Source: Erythrobacter sp. SG61-1L
GTDB lineage: Bacteria; Pseudomonadota; Alphaproteobacteria; Sphingomonadales; Sphingomonadaceae
Reading direction: 5' to 3'
Length of the DNA: 64,000 bases
Assembly: GCF_001305965.1 (NCBI RefSeq)
Contig: NZ_JXQC01000003.1
Location: 1,758,451 to 1,822,450, forward strand
Position 1 is the first letter of the stretch. Every line of letters starts with the position of its first letter. The position numbers were made by a program, and so were the translations under genes. The notes beneath the pieces were generated by a model that saw only the letters and a program-made list of their open reading frames with translations, was not told the origin of the DNA and ran no database searches. This document shows positions 42,381 to 52,197 of this stretch, piece by piece.

Positions 42381-43583
42381 ATGAAGACTATTCGTGCGGC
42401 CATCCTCAGCGCAGGCCTGTGCCTTGCCGCGACAGCGATTGCCGGCTGCTCTTCGGGCGAAAAGCCGTTCGAACGCCCCGCCCCGCAGGTTGGTTTCGTG
42501 GTTGTCGCGCCTTCGGCTGTGCCGGTCGCTGTGTCGCTGGGTGGCCGCACCGTCGCCTATGAGACGAGCGAAGTGCGCCCGCAGGTGACAGGTATCATCC
42601 AGAAGCGCCTGTTCACCGAAGGCAGCTATGTCCGCGCCGGGCAGCCCCTCTACCAGATCGACGCGAGCCTCTATCGCGCGGCCGTGCGCCAGGCCGAAGC
42701 GAACCTTGCGGCCGCGAAGGCTTCGGCCGACGCCGCAACGGCCAAGGCGAACCGCTACAAGCCACTTGCCACGCAGGAAGCCATTTCCCAGCAGGATCTG
42801 ACCGACGCGGAAGCACAGGCCCGTCAAGCGCAGGCCTCTGTCGCCCAGGCATCCGCCGCGCTTGAAACGGCGCGGATCAACCTGCGCTTCTCCACCGTCG
42901 CCGCGCCGATCAGCGGCCGTATCGGGCGCTCGCTGGTGACCACCGGGGCGCTGGCCAGCGCCGCGCAGGCCCAGCCGCTTGCCGTGATCCAGCGGCTCGA
43001 TCCGATCTATGTCGATATGCAGCAGTCCAGCGCGGAACTGACCGCGCTCAGGCAAGCGCTGGCCAAGGGCGAAGTCAGCCCCGGCAGCACCAGCGTGCGC
43101 CTGAAGATGGACGACGGCAGCTTCTATGCCCTGCCCGGCACAGTCGAATTCTCGGAAATCTCGGTGGATGAAAGCACGGGTACCGTCACCCTGCGTGCCC
43201 GCTTCCCCAACCCGCAGGGCCTGCTGCTGCCCGGAACTTTCGTGACCGCCGTGTTCGAACAGGCCGTGCAGCCCGCCGCTTTCCTGGTGCCGCAATCGGC
43301 CGTGCAGCGCGATTTCGATGGCAGCGCCTTCGTCTATATCGTCGGCAAGGGTGAAAAGGGCGGCGATCAGGCCAAGCGTGTGAAGGTAACCGCAGACCGC
43401 ACCAGCGGCACGGACTGGGTGGTCACCTCCGGACTCAAGAAGGGCGACAGGGTCATCACGCAGGGCCTCGCCAATGTGCGGCAGGATGCCGACATTCGCC
43501 CCGTTCCGGCCAGCGCACCGCAGCGCGTCGGCCCGCCTCCCGGCAAACCCGGACAGAACAGCCAGCCCGGAAAGCCGGGGTAA
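42381..43583 (+). CDS. RND efflux periplasmic adaptor subunit (AcrA/MexA type)
   Basis: The 400-residue membrane-fusion protein is predicted to be a lipoprotein (lipobox IAGC at the end of the leader). It has the usual order: a barrel-sandwich lipoyl half (EVRPQVTGIIQKRLFTEGSY), an alpha-helical hairpin rich in alanine and glutamine (about residues 95-165), the second lipoyl half (TVAAPISGRIGRSLVTTGAL), a beta-barrel and a membrane-proximal domain. The C-terminus is a proline/glycine-rich tail. It links the inner-membrane pump encoded 6 bp downstream to the outer-membrane channel. Confidence 0.95.
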   Translation: MKTIRAAILSAGLCLAATAIAGCSSGEKPFERPAPQVGFVVVAPSAVPVAVSLGGRTVAYETSEVRPQVTGIIQKRLFTEGSYVRAGQPLYQIDASLYRAAVRQAEANLAAAKASADAATAKANRYKPLATQEAISQQDLTDAEAQARQAQASVAQASAALETARINLRFSTVAAPISGRIGRSLVTTGALASAAQAQPLAVIQRLDPIYVDMQQSSAELTALRQALAKGEVSPGSTSVRLKMDDGSFYALPGTVEFSEISVDESTGTVTLRARFPNPQGLLLPGTFVTAVFEQAVQPAAFLVPQSAVQRDFDGSAFVYIVGKGEKGGDQAKRVKVTADRTSGTDWVVTSGLKKGDRVITQGLANVRQDADIRPVPASAPQRVGPPPGKPGQNSQPGKPG

Positions 43584-43589
43584 GGCCGA

Positions 43590-46500
43590 ATGTCGCGGAT
43601 CTTCATCGACCGGCCCATCTTCGCATGGGTGCTTGCGATCATCGTGATGATGACGGGCATCGGCTCGCTTACGGCCCTGCCGATCGAGCAATATCCCGAC
43701 ATTGCGCCCACCACCGTGAATGTCCGCGCCTCCTATCCTGGCGCCTCGGCGGAAACGGTCGAGAACAGCGTTACCCAGATCCTGGAGCAGCAGCTCACCG
43801 GGATCGACGGGTTGCTCTATTTCAGCTCGGATTCCAGCTCGCGCGGGCAAGCGAGCATTACAGCAACCTTCGTGAAGGGCACCGATCCCGACATCGCGCA
43901 GGTGCAGGTGCAGAACAAGATTCAGGCCGCGATCTCGCGCCTGCCTGCCGATGTGCAGCAGCAGGGCGTGCGCGTGACCAAGTCCAATGCCGACACGCTG
44001 CTGCTGGTGGCCGTGTATGACGAGACCGATACCCGATCCTATCAGGACGTGTCGGATTACCTTTCGTCCAACATTCAGGACACGCTTTCGCGCGTGGAGG
44101 GCGTGGGCGATGTGAATGTGTTCGGCGCGCCGCACGCAATGCGCATCTGGCTCGATCCGATCAAACTGGCCGCCTTTTCGCTGATGCCGGGCGATGTCAT
44201 CACTGCCCTGCGCAACCAGAATACCGAAATCCCGGCGGGCGAAGTAGGCGGCTTGCCCTCGCCGCAGGGCCAACTCCTCAATGCCACGGTGACAGCCCAG
44301 TCGCGCCTGCAAACGCCCGAACAGTTCCGCAACATCGTGCTCAAGACCCTGCCGAGCGGGTCGAGCGTGCGGATTGGCGATGTCGCCCGGGTCGAGGTCG
44401 GGGCGGAAAACTACAACATCCTGCTGCGCATGAACGGCCATCCCGGCGCTGGCATGGCGATCCAGCTCTCGCCCGGCTCCGACGCCCTGCGCACGGCGGA
44501 CCTCGTGAAGGCCAAGATGGACGAGTTGGGCGCGAACCTGCCCGATGGGCTGGCCTATGCCTACGCCAACGATGCGACAAGCTTCATTCGCCTTTCCGTG
44601 AGCGAAGTGCAGGTGGCCCTGCTCGAAGCGGTCGCCCTCGTCGTGATCGTGATGTTCGTGTTCCTGCAGAGCTGGCGCGCCCTGCTGGTGCCCGTGGTTG
44701 CCGTGCCCGTGGTGATGCTGGGCACCATGGGGGTGTTCTATCTCGCGGGCTTCTCGCTCAATACGCTCACTCTGTTCGGCCTCGTGCTGGCCATCGGCCT
44801 GCTGGTGGACGATGCGATCGTGGTGGTGGAGAATGTGGAGCGATTGCTGGAGGAAAACCCCGGCATGTCCCCGCGCGAAGCGACCATCGAATCCATGAAC
44901 GAGCTGCAGATCGCCCTGATCGCCATCGCGCTCGTCCTTTCGGCCGTGTTCCTGCCGATGGCGTTCTTTGGCGGGTCGACCGGTGTGATCTACCGCCAGT
45001 TCTCCGTCACGATCATTTCCTGCATGGTGCTGTCCGTGCTGGTGGCGCTGATCCTCAGCCCGGCGATCACCGCCAGTGTGCTGAAGCAGAAGCACCATCG
45101 CGGCGAGGACATGGAGTTCCACCGCCATTACGGTCGCTTCGCGCGGATCGAAAACGCCCTGGAAGGCGCCAAAGTGTGGTTCAACCGCAATTTCGACCGC
45201 ATGGTTGGCCGCTACCTCAAGGCAGTGGAAGCCGTGGTGGATCGCAAATGGCGCTTCCTTGGCCTTTATATCCTGATCCTGGGCCTGCTGGCCGGCCTCT
45301 TCCTGCATCTGCCCGGCGGCTTCCTGCCGAACGAGGATCAGGGCCGCATCATGGTGCAATTCCGCCTGCCCCCCGGCGCCACGCAGGTGCGCACGATCGA
45401 ACTGCGCGACCAGGTGGAGAAATATTTGCTCGAACATGAGAGCGCCAATGTCAGCACCATGTTCCTCGTCGCCGGCGGCGGCGGTGGCGGCCAGAACAGC
45501 GGACAGGGCTTCATCAACCTGAAGCACTGGGACGAACGCCCCGGCCCGGAAAACACCGCCGATGCCATCGCCCGGCGCGCAACCATGGCCTTCAGCGGCC
45601 TGCGCGATGGGCAGGTGTTCTTCATGGTGCCCGGTTCGGTGCGCGGCCTTGGCGACAGCGCGGGCTTCAACATGAACCTGCAGAACATCACCGGCATGAG
45701 CCGCGAACAATTCGTGGCCGCGCGCGACAAGCTGGTCGAAATGGCCAGCGCCAGCCCGCTGCTCACACAGGTCCGCTCCAGCGAACTGCCCGACAATGCG
45801 ACGCTGAAGATCGACCTCGATACGCAGCGCCTCACAGCTTACGGCCTGAATTCATCGGACGTGAATACCACGCTCTCCACCGCTTGGGGCGGCCGCTACG
45901 TCAACGACTTCATCGAGAATGGCCGCGTGAAGCGCGTCTATGTCCAGGGCGAGCCGGAATATCGCGCCACGCCGGAAGACCTCTCGCAATGGTATGTCCG
46001 CGCTGCGGACGGCAGCATGGCGCCCTTCTCCGCCTTCTCGAAGATCGGCTGGGCCACCACGCCCAATTCCAACAGCCGTTTCCAGGGCGTGCCCTCTTTC
46101 GGCATCACCGGCCAGACCGCGCCGGGCGTCAGCTCGGGTGAGGCGATGGCGGAAATGGAGCGGCTGGCGGCCGAAATCCCCGGCACCGCCGTGGGCTGGA
46201 CCGGCTCTTCCTATGAAGAACGCCAGTCTTCCGGGCAGGCCCCGCTGCTCTATGCCCTGTCCGTGCTGGTCGTGTTCCTGTGCCTTGCCGCGCTTTATGA
46301 AAGCTGGTCCATCCCGGTGGCCGTGCTGCTGGTGATCCCGCTGGGCCTTGTCGGCGCCGTGTTCGCCGCCACGCTACGCGGGCTGGAAAACGATGTGTTC
46401 CTCCAGATCGGCCTGCTCACCACCATGGGCCTAGCCTCCAAGAACGCGATCCTGATGATCGAATTCGCGGAGCAGGAAGAAAAGAAGGGCAAGCGCATCA

Positions 46501-46787
46501 TCGAAGCCGTGCTGGCCGCCGCCCGCATCCGTCTGCGCCCGATCCTGATGACCAGCTTTGCCTTCATCTTCGGCGTGCTGCCGCTGGCGCTGTCCACCGG
46601 CGCGGGCGCCAATAGCCGCATCGCCATCGGCACTTCGGTGATCGGCGGCATGCTGACCGCCAGTGTACTGGCGATCTTCTACATCCCGCTGCTGTTCGTG
46701 CTGGTCCGCCGCAGCACGCGCGACAGCCTGAAGGCCCTGCATGAACGGTTCGGCCGTCGCCGCCGTCAGGAAGGGGCGCAAGCATGA
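43590..46787 (+). CDS. RND multidrug efflux pump, HAE1 family (AcrB/MexB type)
   Basis: The 1065-residue inner-membrane pump begins MSRIFIDRPIFAWVLAIIVM, as typical for HAE1 pumps. The proton-relay pair D407-D408 is in TM4 (GLLVDDAIVVVENVERLL), and K951 in TM10 is in GLASKNAILMIEFAEQEEKK. Two large periplasmic porter loops lie between TM1-TM2 and TM7-TM8, and a glycine-rich stretch (AGGGGGGGQNSGQGF) is in the second. It exports drugs or aromatic compounds from periplasm or membrane using the proton gradient. The exact substrates are unknown. It overlaps the outer-membrane factor gene by 4 bp. Confidence 0.97.
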   Translation: MSRIFIDRPIFAWVLAIIVMMTGIGSLTALPIEQYPDIAPTTVNVRASYPGASAETVENSVTQILEQQLTGIDGLLYFSSDSSSRGQASITATFVKGTDPDIAQVQVQNKIQAAISRLPADVQQQGVRVTKSNADTLLLVAVYDETDTRSYQDVSDYLSSNIQDTLSRVEGVGDVNVFGAPHAMRIWLDPIKLAAFSLMPGDVITALRNQNTEIPAGEVGGLPSPQGQLLNATVTAQSRLQTPEQFRNIVLKTLPSGSSVRIGDVARVEVGAENYNILLRMNGHPGAGMAIQLSPGSDALRTADLVKAKMDELGANLPDGLAYAYANDATSFIRLSVSEVQVALLEAVALVVIVMFVFLQSWRALLVPVVAVPVVMLGTMGVFYLAGFSLNTLTLFGLVLAIGLLVDDAIVVVENVERLLEENPGMSPREATIESMNELQIALIAIALVLSAVFLPMAFFGGSTGVIYRQFSVTIISCMVLSVLVALILSPAITASVLKQKHHRGEDMEFHRHYGRFARIENALEGAKVWFNRNFDRMVGRYLKAVEAVVDRKWRFLGLYILILGLLAGLFLHLPGGFLPNEDQGRIMVQFRLPPGATQVRTIELRDQVEKYLLEHESANVSTMFLVAGGGGGGQNSGQGFINLKHWDERPGPENTADAIARRATMAFSGLRDGQVFFMVPGSVRGLGDSAGFNMNLQNITGMSREQFVAARDKLVEMASASPLLTQVRSSELPDNATLKIDLDTQRLTAYGLNSSDVNTTLSTAWGGRYVNDFIENGRVKRVYVQGEPEYRATPEDLSQWYVRAADGSMAPFSAFSKIGWATTPNSNSRFQGVPSFGITGQTAPGVSSGEAMAEMERLAAEIPGTAVGWTGSSYEERQSSGQAPLLYALSVLVVFLCLAALYESWSIPVAVLLVIPLGLVGAVFAATLRGLENDVFLQIGLLTTMGLASKNAILMIEFAEQEEKKGKRIIEAVLAAARIRLRPILMTSFAFIFGVLPLALSTGAGANSRIAIGTSVIGGMLTASVLAIFYIPLLFVLVRRSTRDSLKALHERFGRRRRQEGAQA

Positions 46788-48220
46788 GCAGGCCGCTGGA
46801 CATGACCATGCGTAAAACCGCCCTCGCCTTCCTGCCGCTGGCCCTGCCGGCACTGCTGGGCGCCTGTTCGATGGCGCCCGACTATGCCCGGCCCGAGGCC
46901 CCGGTTCCGCGGAGCTGGCCGGTGGGAGACGCCGATCCGGTGGCAGGCGAGGCGGAACTGCCTGCCCTGCCCTATACGGCGATCTTCCGCGACGCCCGGC
47001 TGCAGACCCTGATCGGGCAGGCCCTGGCCAATAACCGCGACCTGCGGATCGCCGCGGCCAATCTCGCCTCCGCCCGCGCGCAGGTGCGCGTGACGCGGGC
47101 CGCGCAATTCCCGGAAGTTTCCGTGCGTGGTTCGGCCGATATCAGCGACAATGGCGGCACCAGCGGCGAAAGCTATGCGCTGCAAGGCGGCATTTCCGGC
47201 TTCGAGCTGGACCTGTTCGGCAGGCTGGCCAACGCCACGGCCGCCCAGCGCGAACGCGAACTGGCGAGCGAGGCTTCGGCCCGGTCAGTCCGACTTGGCC
47301 TTGTGGCCGATCTGGCCAGTGCATGGGCGACCTACGCCGCCGATCGCGACCTGCTGGCCATTGCCGAACAGAGCGCGGCCAATGCCCGCCGCAGCGTGGA
47401 TCTTACCCGCGCCCGGCTGGAGGGCGGCATTGCCCCGCGTACCGACCTGCGGCAGGCCGAACAGATCCTCGCGACGGCCGAGGGTGACCTTGCGGCGCAA
47501 AAGGCCGCACTGGCCGAAGATGCCAATCTGCTGCGCCTGCTGGTGGGGGCAGATGTCGACCCCACCCTGCTGCCCGCCGGGCTGGACGAAGTGCTGTCCA
47601 GCATCGAAAGCATGCCCGCCGGCACCAGTTCTGCCGTGCTGCTGCGCCGGCCGGACGTGGCACAGGCCGAATTTCTGCTACGCGCAGCCAATGCAGATAT
47701 CGGCGTCGCGCGCGCCCGCCTGTTCCCGCAGATCACGCTTACCGGCCTGCTGGGCTTTGCCAGCGACGCGCTTGGATCGCTGTTCGACAGCGGCGCCTTC
47801 AGCGCCACGGCGGGCGCCGATGCCAGCTATGCCATCTTCTCCGGTGGTGGGCGGCAGGCAGGCGTGGCCGTGAGCGAGGCCAGCCGCGATGCGGCCCTCG
47901 CCACTTATGAAAAGGCGATCCAGTCCGCCTTCCGCGAAGTGTCAGATGCGCTGGCGACCAAGGGCACGATTGCCGATCGCCAGAGTGCTGCCCGCATGAA
48001 CACGCAGGCTGCCGCCGATACGGCCAACCTGACCGATGCCCGCTATCGCGGCGGGGTGGACAGCTTCCTTGCCAATCTGGTCGCCCAGCGCAGCCTCTAC
48101 AGCGCGCAAAGGCAGGAAGTGGCGATCTCGCTGATCGCTGTCCAGAACCGGATCGAACTGTATCGCGTTCTGGGTGGAGACGAGGAACTGGGCCAGAGCG
48201 CCTTCGCACTACCGCAATAG
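46784..48220 (+). CDS. Outer-membrane efflux channel lipoprotein, NodT/OprM family
   Basis: The 478-residue TolC-like factor has a lipobox LGAC in the leader (PALLGACSMAPDYARP; an internal ATG eight codons on is an alternative start). Two OEP repeats are present, rich in alanine coiled-coil (LRIAAANLASARAQVRVTRA; GVDSFLANLVAQRSLYSAQR). NodT-family signatures include SGFELDLFGRLANATAAQRE and APRTDLRQAEQILA-like segments. It completes a tripartite pump with the adaptor and RND genes just upstream. Confidence 0.95.
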   Translation: MSRPLDMTMRKTALAFLPLALPALLGACSMAPDYARPEAPVPRSWPVGDADPVAGEAELPALPYTAIFRDARLQTLIGQALANNRDLRIAAANLASARAQVRVTRAAQFPEVSVRGSADISDNGGTSGESYALQGGISGFELDLFGRLANATAAQRERELASEASARSVRLGLVADLASAWATYAADRDLLAIAEQSAANARRSVDLTRARLEGGIAPRTDLRQAEQILATAEGDLAAQKAALAEDANLLRLLVGADVDPTLLPAGLDEVLSSIESMPAGTSSAVLLRRPDVAQAEFLLRAANADIGVARARLFPQITLTGLLGFASDALGSLFDSGAFSATAGADASYAIFSGGGRQAGVAVSEASRDAALATYEKAIQSAFREVSDALATKGTIADRQSAARMNTQAAADTANLTDARYRGGVDSFLANLVAQRSLYSAQRQEVAISLIAVQNRIELYRVLGGDEELGQSAFALPQ

Positions 48221-48246
48221 GACTGCCTGACCGGGTGGGAACGCCC

Positions 48247-49296
48247 TTAACGTGAGGCCGGGCCGGTCGATCCGCGTATCACCAGTTCACTATCCAGTTC
48301 TGCGTGCCGCGCAGGCAATTCCCGCCCGCCAGCTTGTGCGATGAGATAATCCACCGCCGCGCCCGCCATATTACGGATCGGCTGGCGCACGGTGGTTAGC
48401 GGCGGCCACAGGAAGCGCACCACCGCGGAATCATCGAAACCGGCAAGCGAAATGTCCTCTGGCACTTTCAGTCCATGCCGGGTTGCCGCCGTAACCACGC
48501 CAGCCGCCATGAAGTCATTCGTGGCAAAGATCGCGCTGGGCCGGTCGCCCATTGCAAGCAATGCCTCGCCCGCCGCCAGTCCACCTTCGAAGGTGAAGTC
48601 CCCGGGATGGAAGATCACTTCCGCCCTGCCCTCCACTGCCTCGCGAAAGGCCACTACGCGCCCGGCAGCAGCCAGGTGGTCCTGCGGTCCGCCGATCAGC
48701 CCGATACGGCGATGGCCAAGGCCGATGAGATGTTCCGCCATGGCGCGAACGCCGCCATATTCGTCGCTCGCCACCGATGGCGAACGGTCCGGATCCAGCC
48801 CCGGCGCGAAACGGACATAGGGCATGGCCAGATCGTCCAGCGCATCGAGCAGCTTCAACCGGTCCGCCGAGGGCGGCGCGATCATCACCCCGTCCAGCGC
48901 AATACGCGACAATTGTGCGCGCAACCCCTGCGGCCAGCTTTCGGCTGCAAAATCATAAGGCTCGACGAAGAAGTGGTAGCCCTGCTCGCGGCAGGCGATC
49001 AGCGCCCCCGCCTGCAGATCGACCAGATAGGGCGAGAAATAGGCATTGGCGTCCCCTTCGCGGAAGAATTCCGTCTGGTCCACCAGCAGCGCCACCGCAT
49101 AGCCTCGCCGCCCGGCCAGTGCGCGGGCCGCAAGATTGGGCTGGTAATCCAGCTCGCCCATCGCCTTGAGCACGCGCGCGCGCAATTCCGAGCCGACGCG
49201 AGGATTTTCGTTCAACACGCGCGAGACCGTCTTGAATGAGACTTCGGCCTTTTTTGCAATGTCTATGATTGTCGGACGCCGCTTGTGGGTCGCCAT
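48247..49296 (-). CDS. LacI-family transcriptional regulator
   Basis: The 349-residue repressor has an N-terminal helix-turn-helix and hinge (TIIDIAKKAEVSFKTVSRVL, NENPRVGSELRARVLKAMGE, YQPNLAARALAGRRG) and a periplasmic-binding-protein-like ligand domain. It ends with the LacI-type segment LTTVRQPIRNMAGAAVDYLI. The ligand is probably a sugar; the nearest sugar transporter gene is 6 kb away. It converges with the RND operon, 26 bp between the stop codons, so it need not control the pump. Confidence 0.93.
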   Translation of the reverse strand: MATHKRRPTIIDIAKKAEVSFKTVSRVLNENPRVGSELRARVLKAMGELDYQPNLAARALAGRRGYAVALLVDQTEFFREGDANAYFSPYLVDLQAGALIACREQGYHFFVEPYDFAAESWPQGLRAQLSRIALDGVMIAPPSADRLKLLDALDDLAMPYVRFAPGLDPDRSPSVASDEYGGVRAMAEHLIGLGHRRIGLIGGPQDHLAAAGRVVAFREAVEGRAEVIFHPGDFTFEGGLAAGEALLAMGDRPSAIFATNDFMAAGVVTAATRHGLKVPEDISLAGFDDSAVVRFLWPPLTTVRQPIRNMAGAAVDYLIAQAGGRELPARHAELDSELVIRGSTGPASR

Positions 49297-49341
49297 TTTG
49301 GGCTCGCTTCTGCTTTGCCCCTATCATTGGCAGGAAATGCA

Positions 49342-49385
49342 CGCCGCTGCCAGTGTTGCGGGCACTGGCAGCACTGGCAGCGGCG
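49342..49385. terminator. Inverted repeat with 14-bp arms between response regulator and lacI-type gene
   Basis: CGCCGCTGCCAGTG (49342-49355) and CACTGGCAGCGGCG (49372-49385) are exact complements around a 16-base spacer. The spacer itself contains another CACTGGCAG, so alternative pairings exist (for example 49346-49355 with 49363-49372). The element lies 19 bp after the end of the response-regulator gene and 45 bp before the LacI-type gene start, both on the minus strand. It could be a terminator, an operator of the LacI-type protein, or both. There is no T-run. Confidence 0.5.
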
Positions 49386-49404
49386 GCATGCCGCCCTGAA
49401 AAGC

Positions 49405-49848
49405 TCAGGCCGGTTGGGGCAACCGCACGATCGAGAACCAGAAATTCTCGATCCGCGATACGATGTCGAGGAAGCTGGAGAAGTCCACCGGCTTCGAAAT
49501 GAAGCAATTGGCGTGTTCTTCATATGACTTCACGATGTCTGCTTCGGATTCCGACGATGTAAGGACCACCACGGGAATGGTCAGTAATGTCGGATCACCC
49601 TTGATCTCTGCCAGCACGGAATGGCCACTGATACCCGGCAGGTTCAGGTCCAGCAAGACGAGGTCTGGCCGGGGGGAGTTGCCATAGTCGCCACGCCGAT
49701 AAAGAAAATCGAGCGCATCCTTGCCGTTGGTGACGGCATGCAGGATATTCGCGACTTTCGCTTCTTTCAGCCCCTCCTGCGTCAGCCGGATATCGGCCGG
49801 ATTATCTTCTACCAGCAGTATTTCGATCGGGGATTGCGCTTGGTTCAT
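49405..49848 (-). CDS. Single-domain CheY-like response regulator (Rcp1 type)
   Basis: The 147-residue receiver protein has no output domain. Acidic residues are in LLVEDNPADIRLTQEGLKEA, phospho-acceptor D67 in PDLVLLDLNLPGIS, the Thr/Ser switch in VVVLTSSESE, and the conserved lysine in CFISKPVDF. The extended layout with the DFLYRRGDYGNSPRPD insertion is typical of Rcp1-like regulators paired with phytochrome-type or PAS kinases. Its start overlaps the kinase stop (TGATG), so it is the probable partner of that kinase and passes the phosphoryl group to another protein. Confidence 0.93.
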   Translation of the reverse strand: MNQAQSPIEILLVEDNPADIRLTQEGLKEAKVANILHAVTNGKDALDFLYRRGDYGNSPRPDLVLLDLNLPGISGHSVLAEIKGDPTLLTIPVVVLTSSESEADIVKSYEEHANCFISKPVDFSSFLDIVSRIENFWFSIVRLPQPA

Positions 49849-52190
49849 CAGGCAGCCTCCTCTTGCTGATGCTCGGGCAGGGTGAAGCGAAAAACTGATC
49901 CGCCATCCGGGCCTGCTTCAACCCAGATCAGCCCGCCATGCAGTTCGACGATGCGCTTGCAGGCGGCCAGGCCGATGCCCGTGCCTTCATATTGCTCCCG
50001 GCTATGCAGGCGGGAGAATATCTCGAATACTTTCTCATTGAACTCCGGATCGATACCGATGCCGTTATCGGCAATGATGAATTCCCACAGCTTGCCGTGC
50101 TGCTGCGCCTCAATGCGAATATGGGGGCGGCGATCGCTACGGAATTTCAGTGCATTGCCGATCAGATTGGTAAACAAACGTTCGATCTGGCCGGGATCCC
50201 CTTCGATCCGGGGCAGCGGTCCGATCTCCACCGTGGCGCCGGTTTCCTCGATCTGCGGCTGGAACAGGGCCAGCACGCCCTCAAGCTCGGCCCGAAGGTC
50301 AATTGACTTGACCTTGAGCGGCCGGTTGCTGACGCGCGAATAGGTCAGCAGATCGTTGATCAGCCGCTTCATGCGGCGCGCGCCGTCCACGGCAAAGCCA
50401 ATGAACTCATCGGCGTCGGCGTCGAGCTTGCCCTTATAGCGTCGCTCGATCAGGCCCATATAGCTGTCCACCATACGCAGCGGCTCCTGCAGATCGTGCG
50501 AGGCAACATAGGCGAACTGCATCAGTTCCTGATTGGAACGGGCGAGTTTCTCGTTGGTTTCCCGCAGCATGTCCTGCCCGGCCTTGCGACGGGTTATGTC
50601 TGCCACGGACACCACGATCCGGCTGTTGCCGCCCTTCGCTCCCAGCGGCGCCAGCGCGACTTCCACCGGCACTTCACTGCCATCCTTACGTCGCGCGTAA
50701 AGGTCGCGCCCGGCGCCCATCGGGCGGATTTCCGGGCGGGCGGCATAGGCTTTGCGCTTTTCGGGATGCCCTTCGTGGAACCGCTCGGGGATCAGCAGTT
50801 CCACCGGCTGGCCCAGCAGTTCCGCAGGCTCGTATCCGAAGATTTCCTTCGCCCGTTCATTGACCCTGGTGATGTTGCCCTTGCGATCGGTCACCAGGAT
50901 TGCCTCGGGCATCACATCGATCACGCGCGCAGTCTGCGCTTCGGCCTCGCGCAGGTCGTCCTCGCGCGCCTCCACTTTTTCGACCATCGTCTCGAAGCTG
51001 CGCGCCAGCGCCCCCACCTCGTCAGAACGGGAAGCGATCTGCGCGACATCCACCGACCGCTCGCCCGCGGCGACGGCCGCGGCAGTCTCGCTGATTTCCT
51101 TGAGCGGGCGCGAAAGCGTGCGAGTGAAATAGGCCATAGCCGCCAGCCCCAGCAGCAGGATCACACCCGCCCCGATCAGCGCGCGATTACGCACGGTTAC
51201 GAGGCTCGATGCCAGTGCGCTTGACGGAATAGTCTCGGCAATCACGGCAAATTGTGTCGTATCCCGGGGATCGTAATCTACCTTCGTCGCGGCGACGAGC
51301 ACGTTGGAATCGCCTGACGAAATGAAGCCGGTGAAGCGCTCTGCATTGCCCTGCAGGAACGGCCCAAGGCGTGGGAACTCAGCCTGAATGGTATGGCGCT
51401 GGCCCAGATCGAAGCCAAATGCGCGAGCAGGGTCGGGGTGAGCCAGATAATCGCCCGACTGGTTCGTGACGTAATAGGCCGCCTGTTCCTGGTCCGCCCC
51501 CTGCACGATCTGGAAGACCTTGCCCATATCGACATTGATCACGACCATGCCGAGCTTCTCGCCACTGGACGAAACCACAGGCGTAGCGGCGCGGATGACT
51601 GCGAGGTGAGGCACCTCTACCTTCCCGTTCTCGCGATTGAGATCAATGGGTGAAAGATAGACCTCGCCGCTTCCCAACTGCTGGGTCTCGCGAACATAGG
51701 GGCGGTCAATCTTGACCTGTAACTGCTCTTCGGAAGTGCGGCGGACCGACCCGTCGCGCAAGCGATCTACCCGCACGATTTCACGCCCGCCATTGCCGAA
51801 TCCGATCAGGCGGACCTGCACATATTCCGGCCGTGCTTCCAGCATTCCGGCGAAGATGGTGGCCAGCCGGTCACGCCACAAAGTGGCGGTCGATCCGTCC
51901 TGAGGGTCTAATCCGCCGCTTGCCAAGGCCCGGAACGTGCCCATTGTCGGCGGTACCTTGGTGAGCAGCAACGTGTCCTGCCGGGCGAATTCGATACGCG
52001 AACGCAGCCGCGTGGCGGAAACCTCGACATCGCCGGCAAGGTGCTGCGTGTCACGGTCGATCAGTATGTCCTCGCTTCCGCGATAGAAATACCACGTCAG
52101 CGCCATGACCGAGAGCAGGCCCACCAGCCCGGCGGCCAGCGCGATCTTTGTCGCAAGGCCAAGGCCGCGCAGATCGAAGCGTTCCGTCAT
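49848..52190 (-). CDS. Membrane sensor histidine kinase (periplasmic sensor-HAMP-PAS-HisKA-HATPase)
   Basis: The 780-residue kinase has TM1 near residues 12-33, a large periplasmic Cache-like sensor (about 35-325) and TM2 near 330-350. A HAMP domain follows (RTLSRPLKEISETAAAVAAG), then a PAS domain (VIDVMPEAILVTDRKGNITR, about 415-530). HisKA has H565 in YVASHDLQEPLRMVDSYM and the HATPase has an N-box (LFTNLIGNALKF) and G-boxes (ADNGIGID, GTGIGLAAC). I chose the ATG at 52190, after the stop of the upstream GGDEF-EAL gene, over an in-frame ATG at 52229 inside it. It is co-transcribed with that gene and with the CheY-like regulator. Confidence 0.92.
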   Translation of the reverse strand: MTERFDLRGLGLATKIALAAGLVGLLSVMALTWYFYRGSEDILIDRDTQHLAGDVEVSATRLRSRIEFARQDTLLLTKVPPTMGTFRALASGGLDPQDGSTATLWRDRLATIFAGMLEARPEYVQVRLIGFGNGGREIVRVDRLRDGSVRRTSEEQLQVKIDRPYVRETQQLGSGEVYLSPIDLNRENGKVEVPHLAVIRAATPVVSSSGEKLGMVVINVDMGKVFQIVQGADQEQAAYYVTNQSGDYLAHPDPARAFGFDLGQRHTIQAEFPRLGPFLQGNAERFTGFISSGDSNVLVAATKVDYDPRDTTQFAVIAETIPSSALASSLVTVRNRALIGAGVILLLGLAAMAYFTRTLSRPLKEISETAAAVAAGERSVDVAQIASRSDEVGALARSFETMVEKVEAREDDLREAEAQTARVIDVMPEAILVTDRKGNITRVNERAKEIFGYEPAELLGQPVELLIPERFHEGHPEKRKAYAARPEIRPMGAGRDLYARRKDGSEVPVEVALAPLGAKGGNSRIVVSVADITRRKAGQDMLRETNEKLARSNQELMQFAYVASHDLQEPLRMVDSYMGLIERRYKGKLDADADEFIGFAVDGARRMKRLINDLLTYSRVSNRPLKVKSIDLRAELEGVLALFQPQIEETGATVEIGPLPRIEGDPGQIERLFTNLIGNALKFRSDRRPHIRIEAQQHGKLWEFIIADNGIGIDPEFNEKVFEIFSRLHSREQYEGTGIGLAACKRIVELHGGLIWVEAGPDGGSVFRFTLPEHQQEEAA

Positions 52191-52197
52191 GCCCGGC

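Noticed and set aside
42156..45710. Very long open frame (over 1100 codons) on the minus strand opposite the RND operon
   Set aside because: It is the mirror frame of two clearly coding RND genes, rich in His, Gln and Arg as expected from high-GC antisense, with no domain pattern.
51608..51622. GAGGTGAGGCACCTC inverted repeat resembling the flagellar palindrome
   Set aside because: It lies inside the histidine kinase coding region and lacks the ACCTCC-N5-GGAGGT arrangement.
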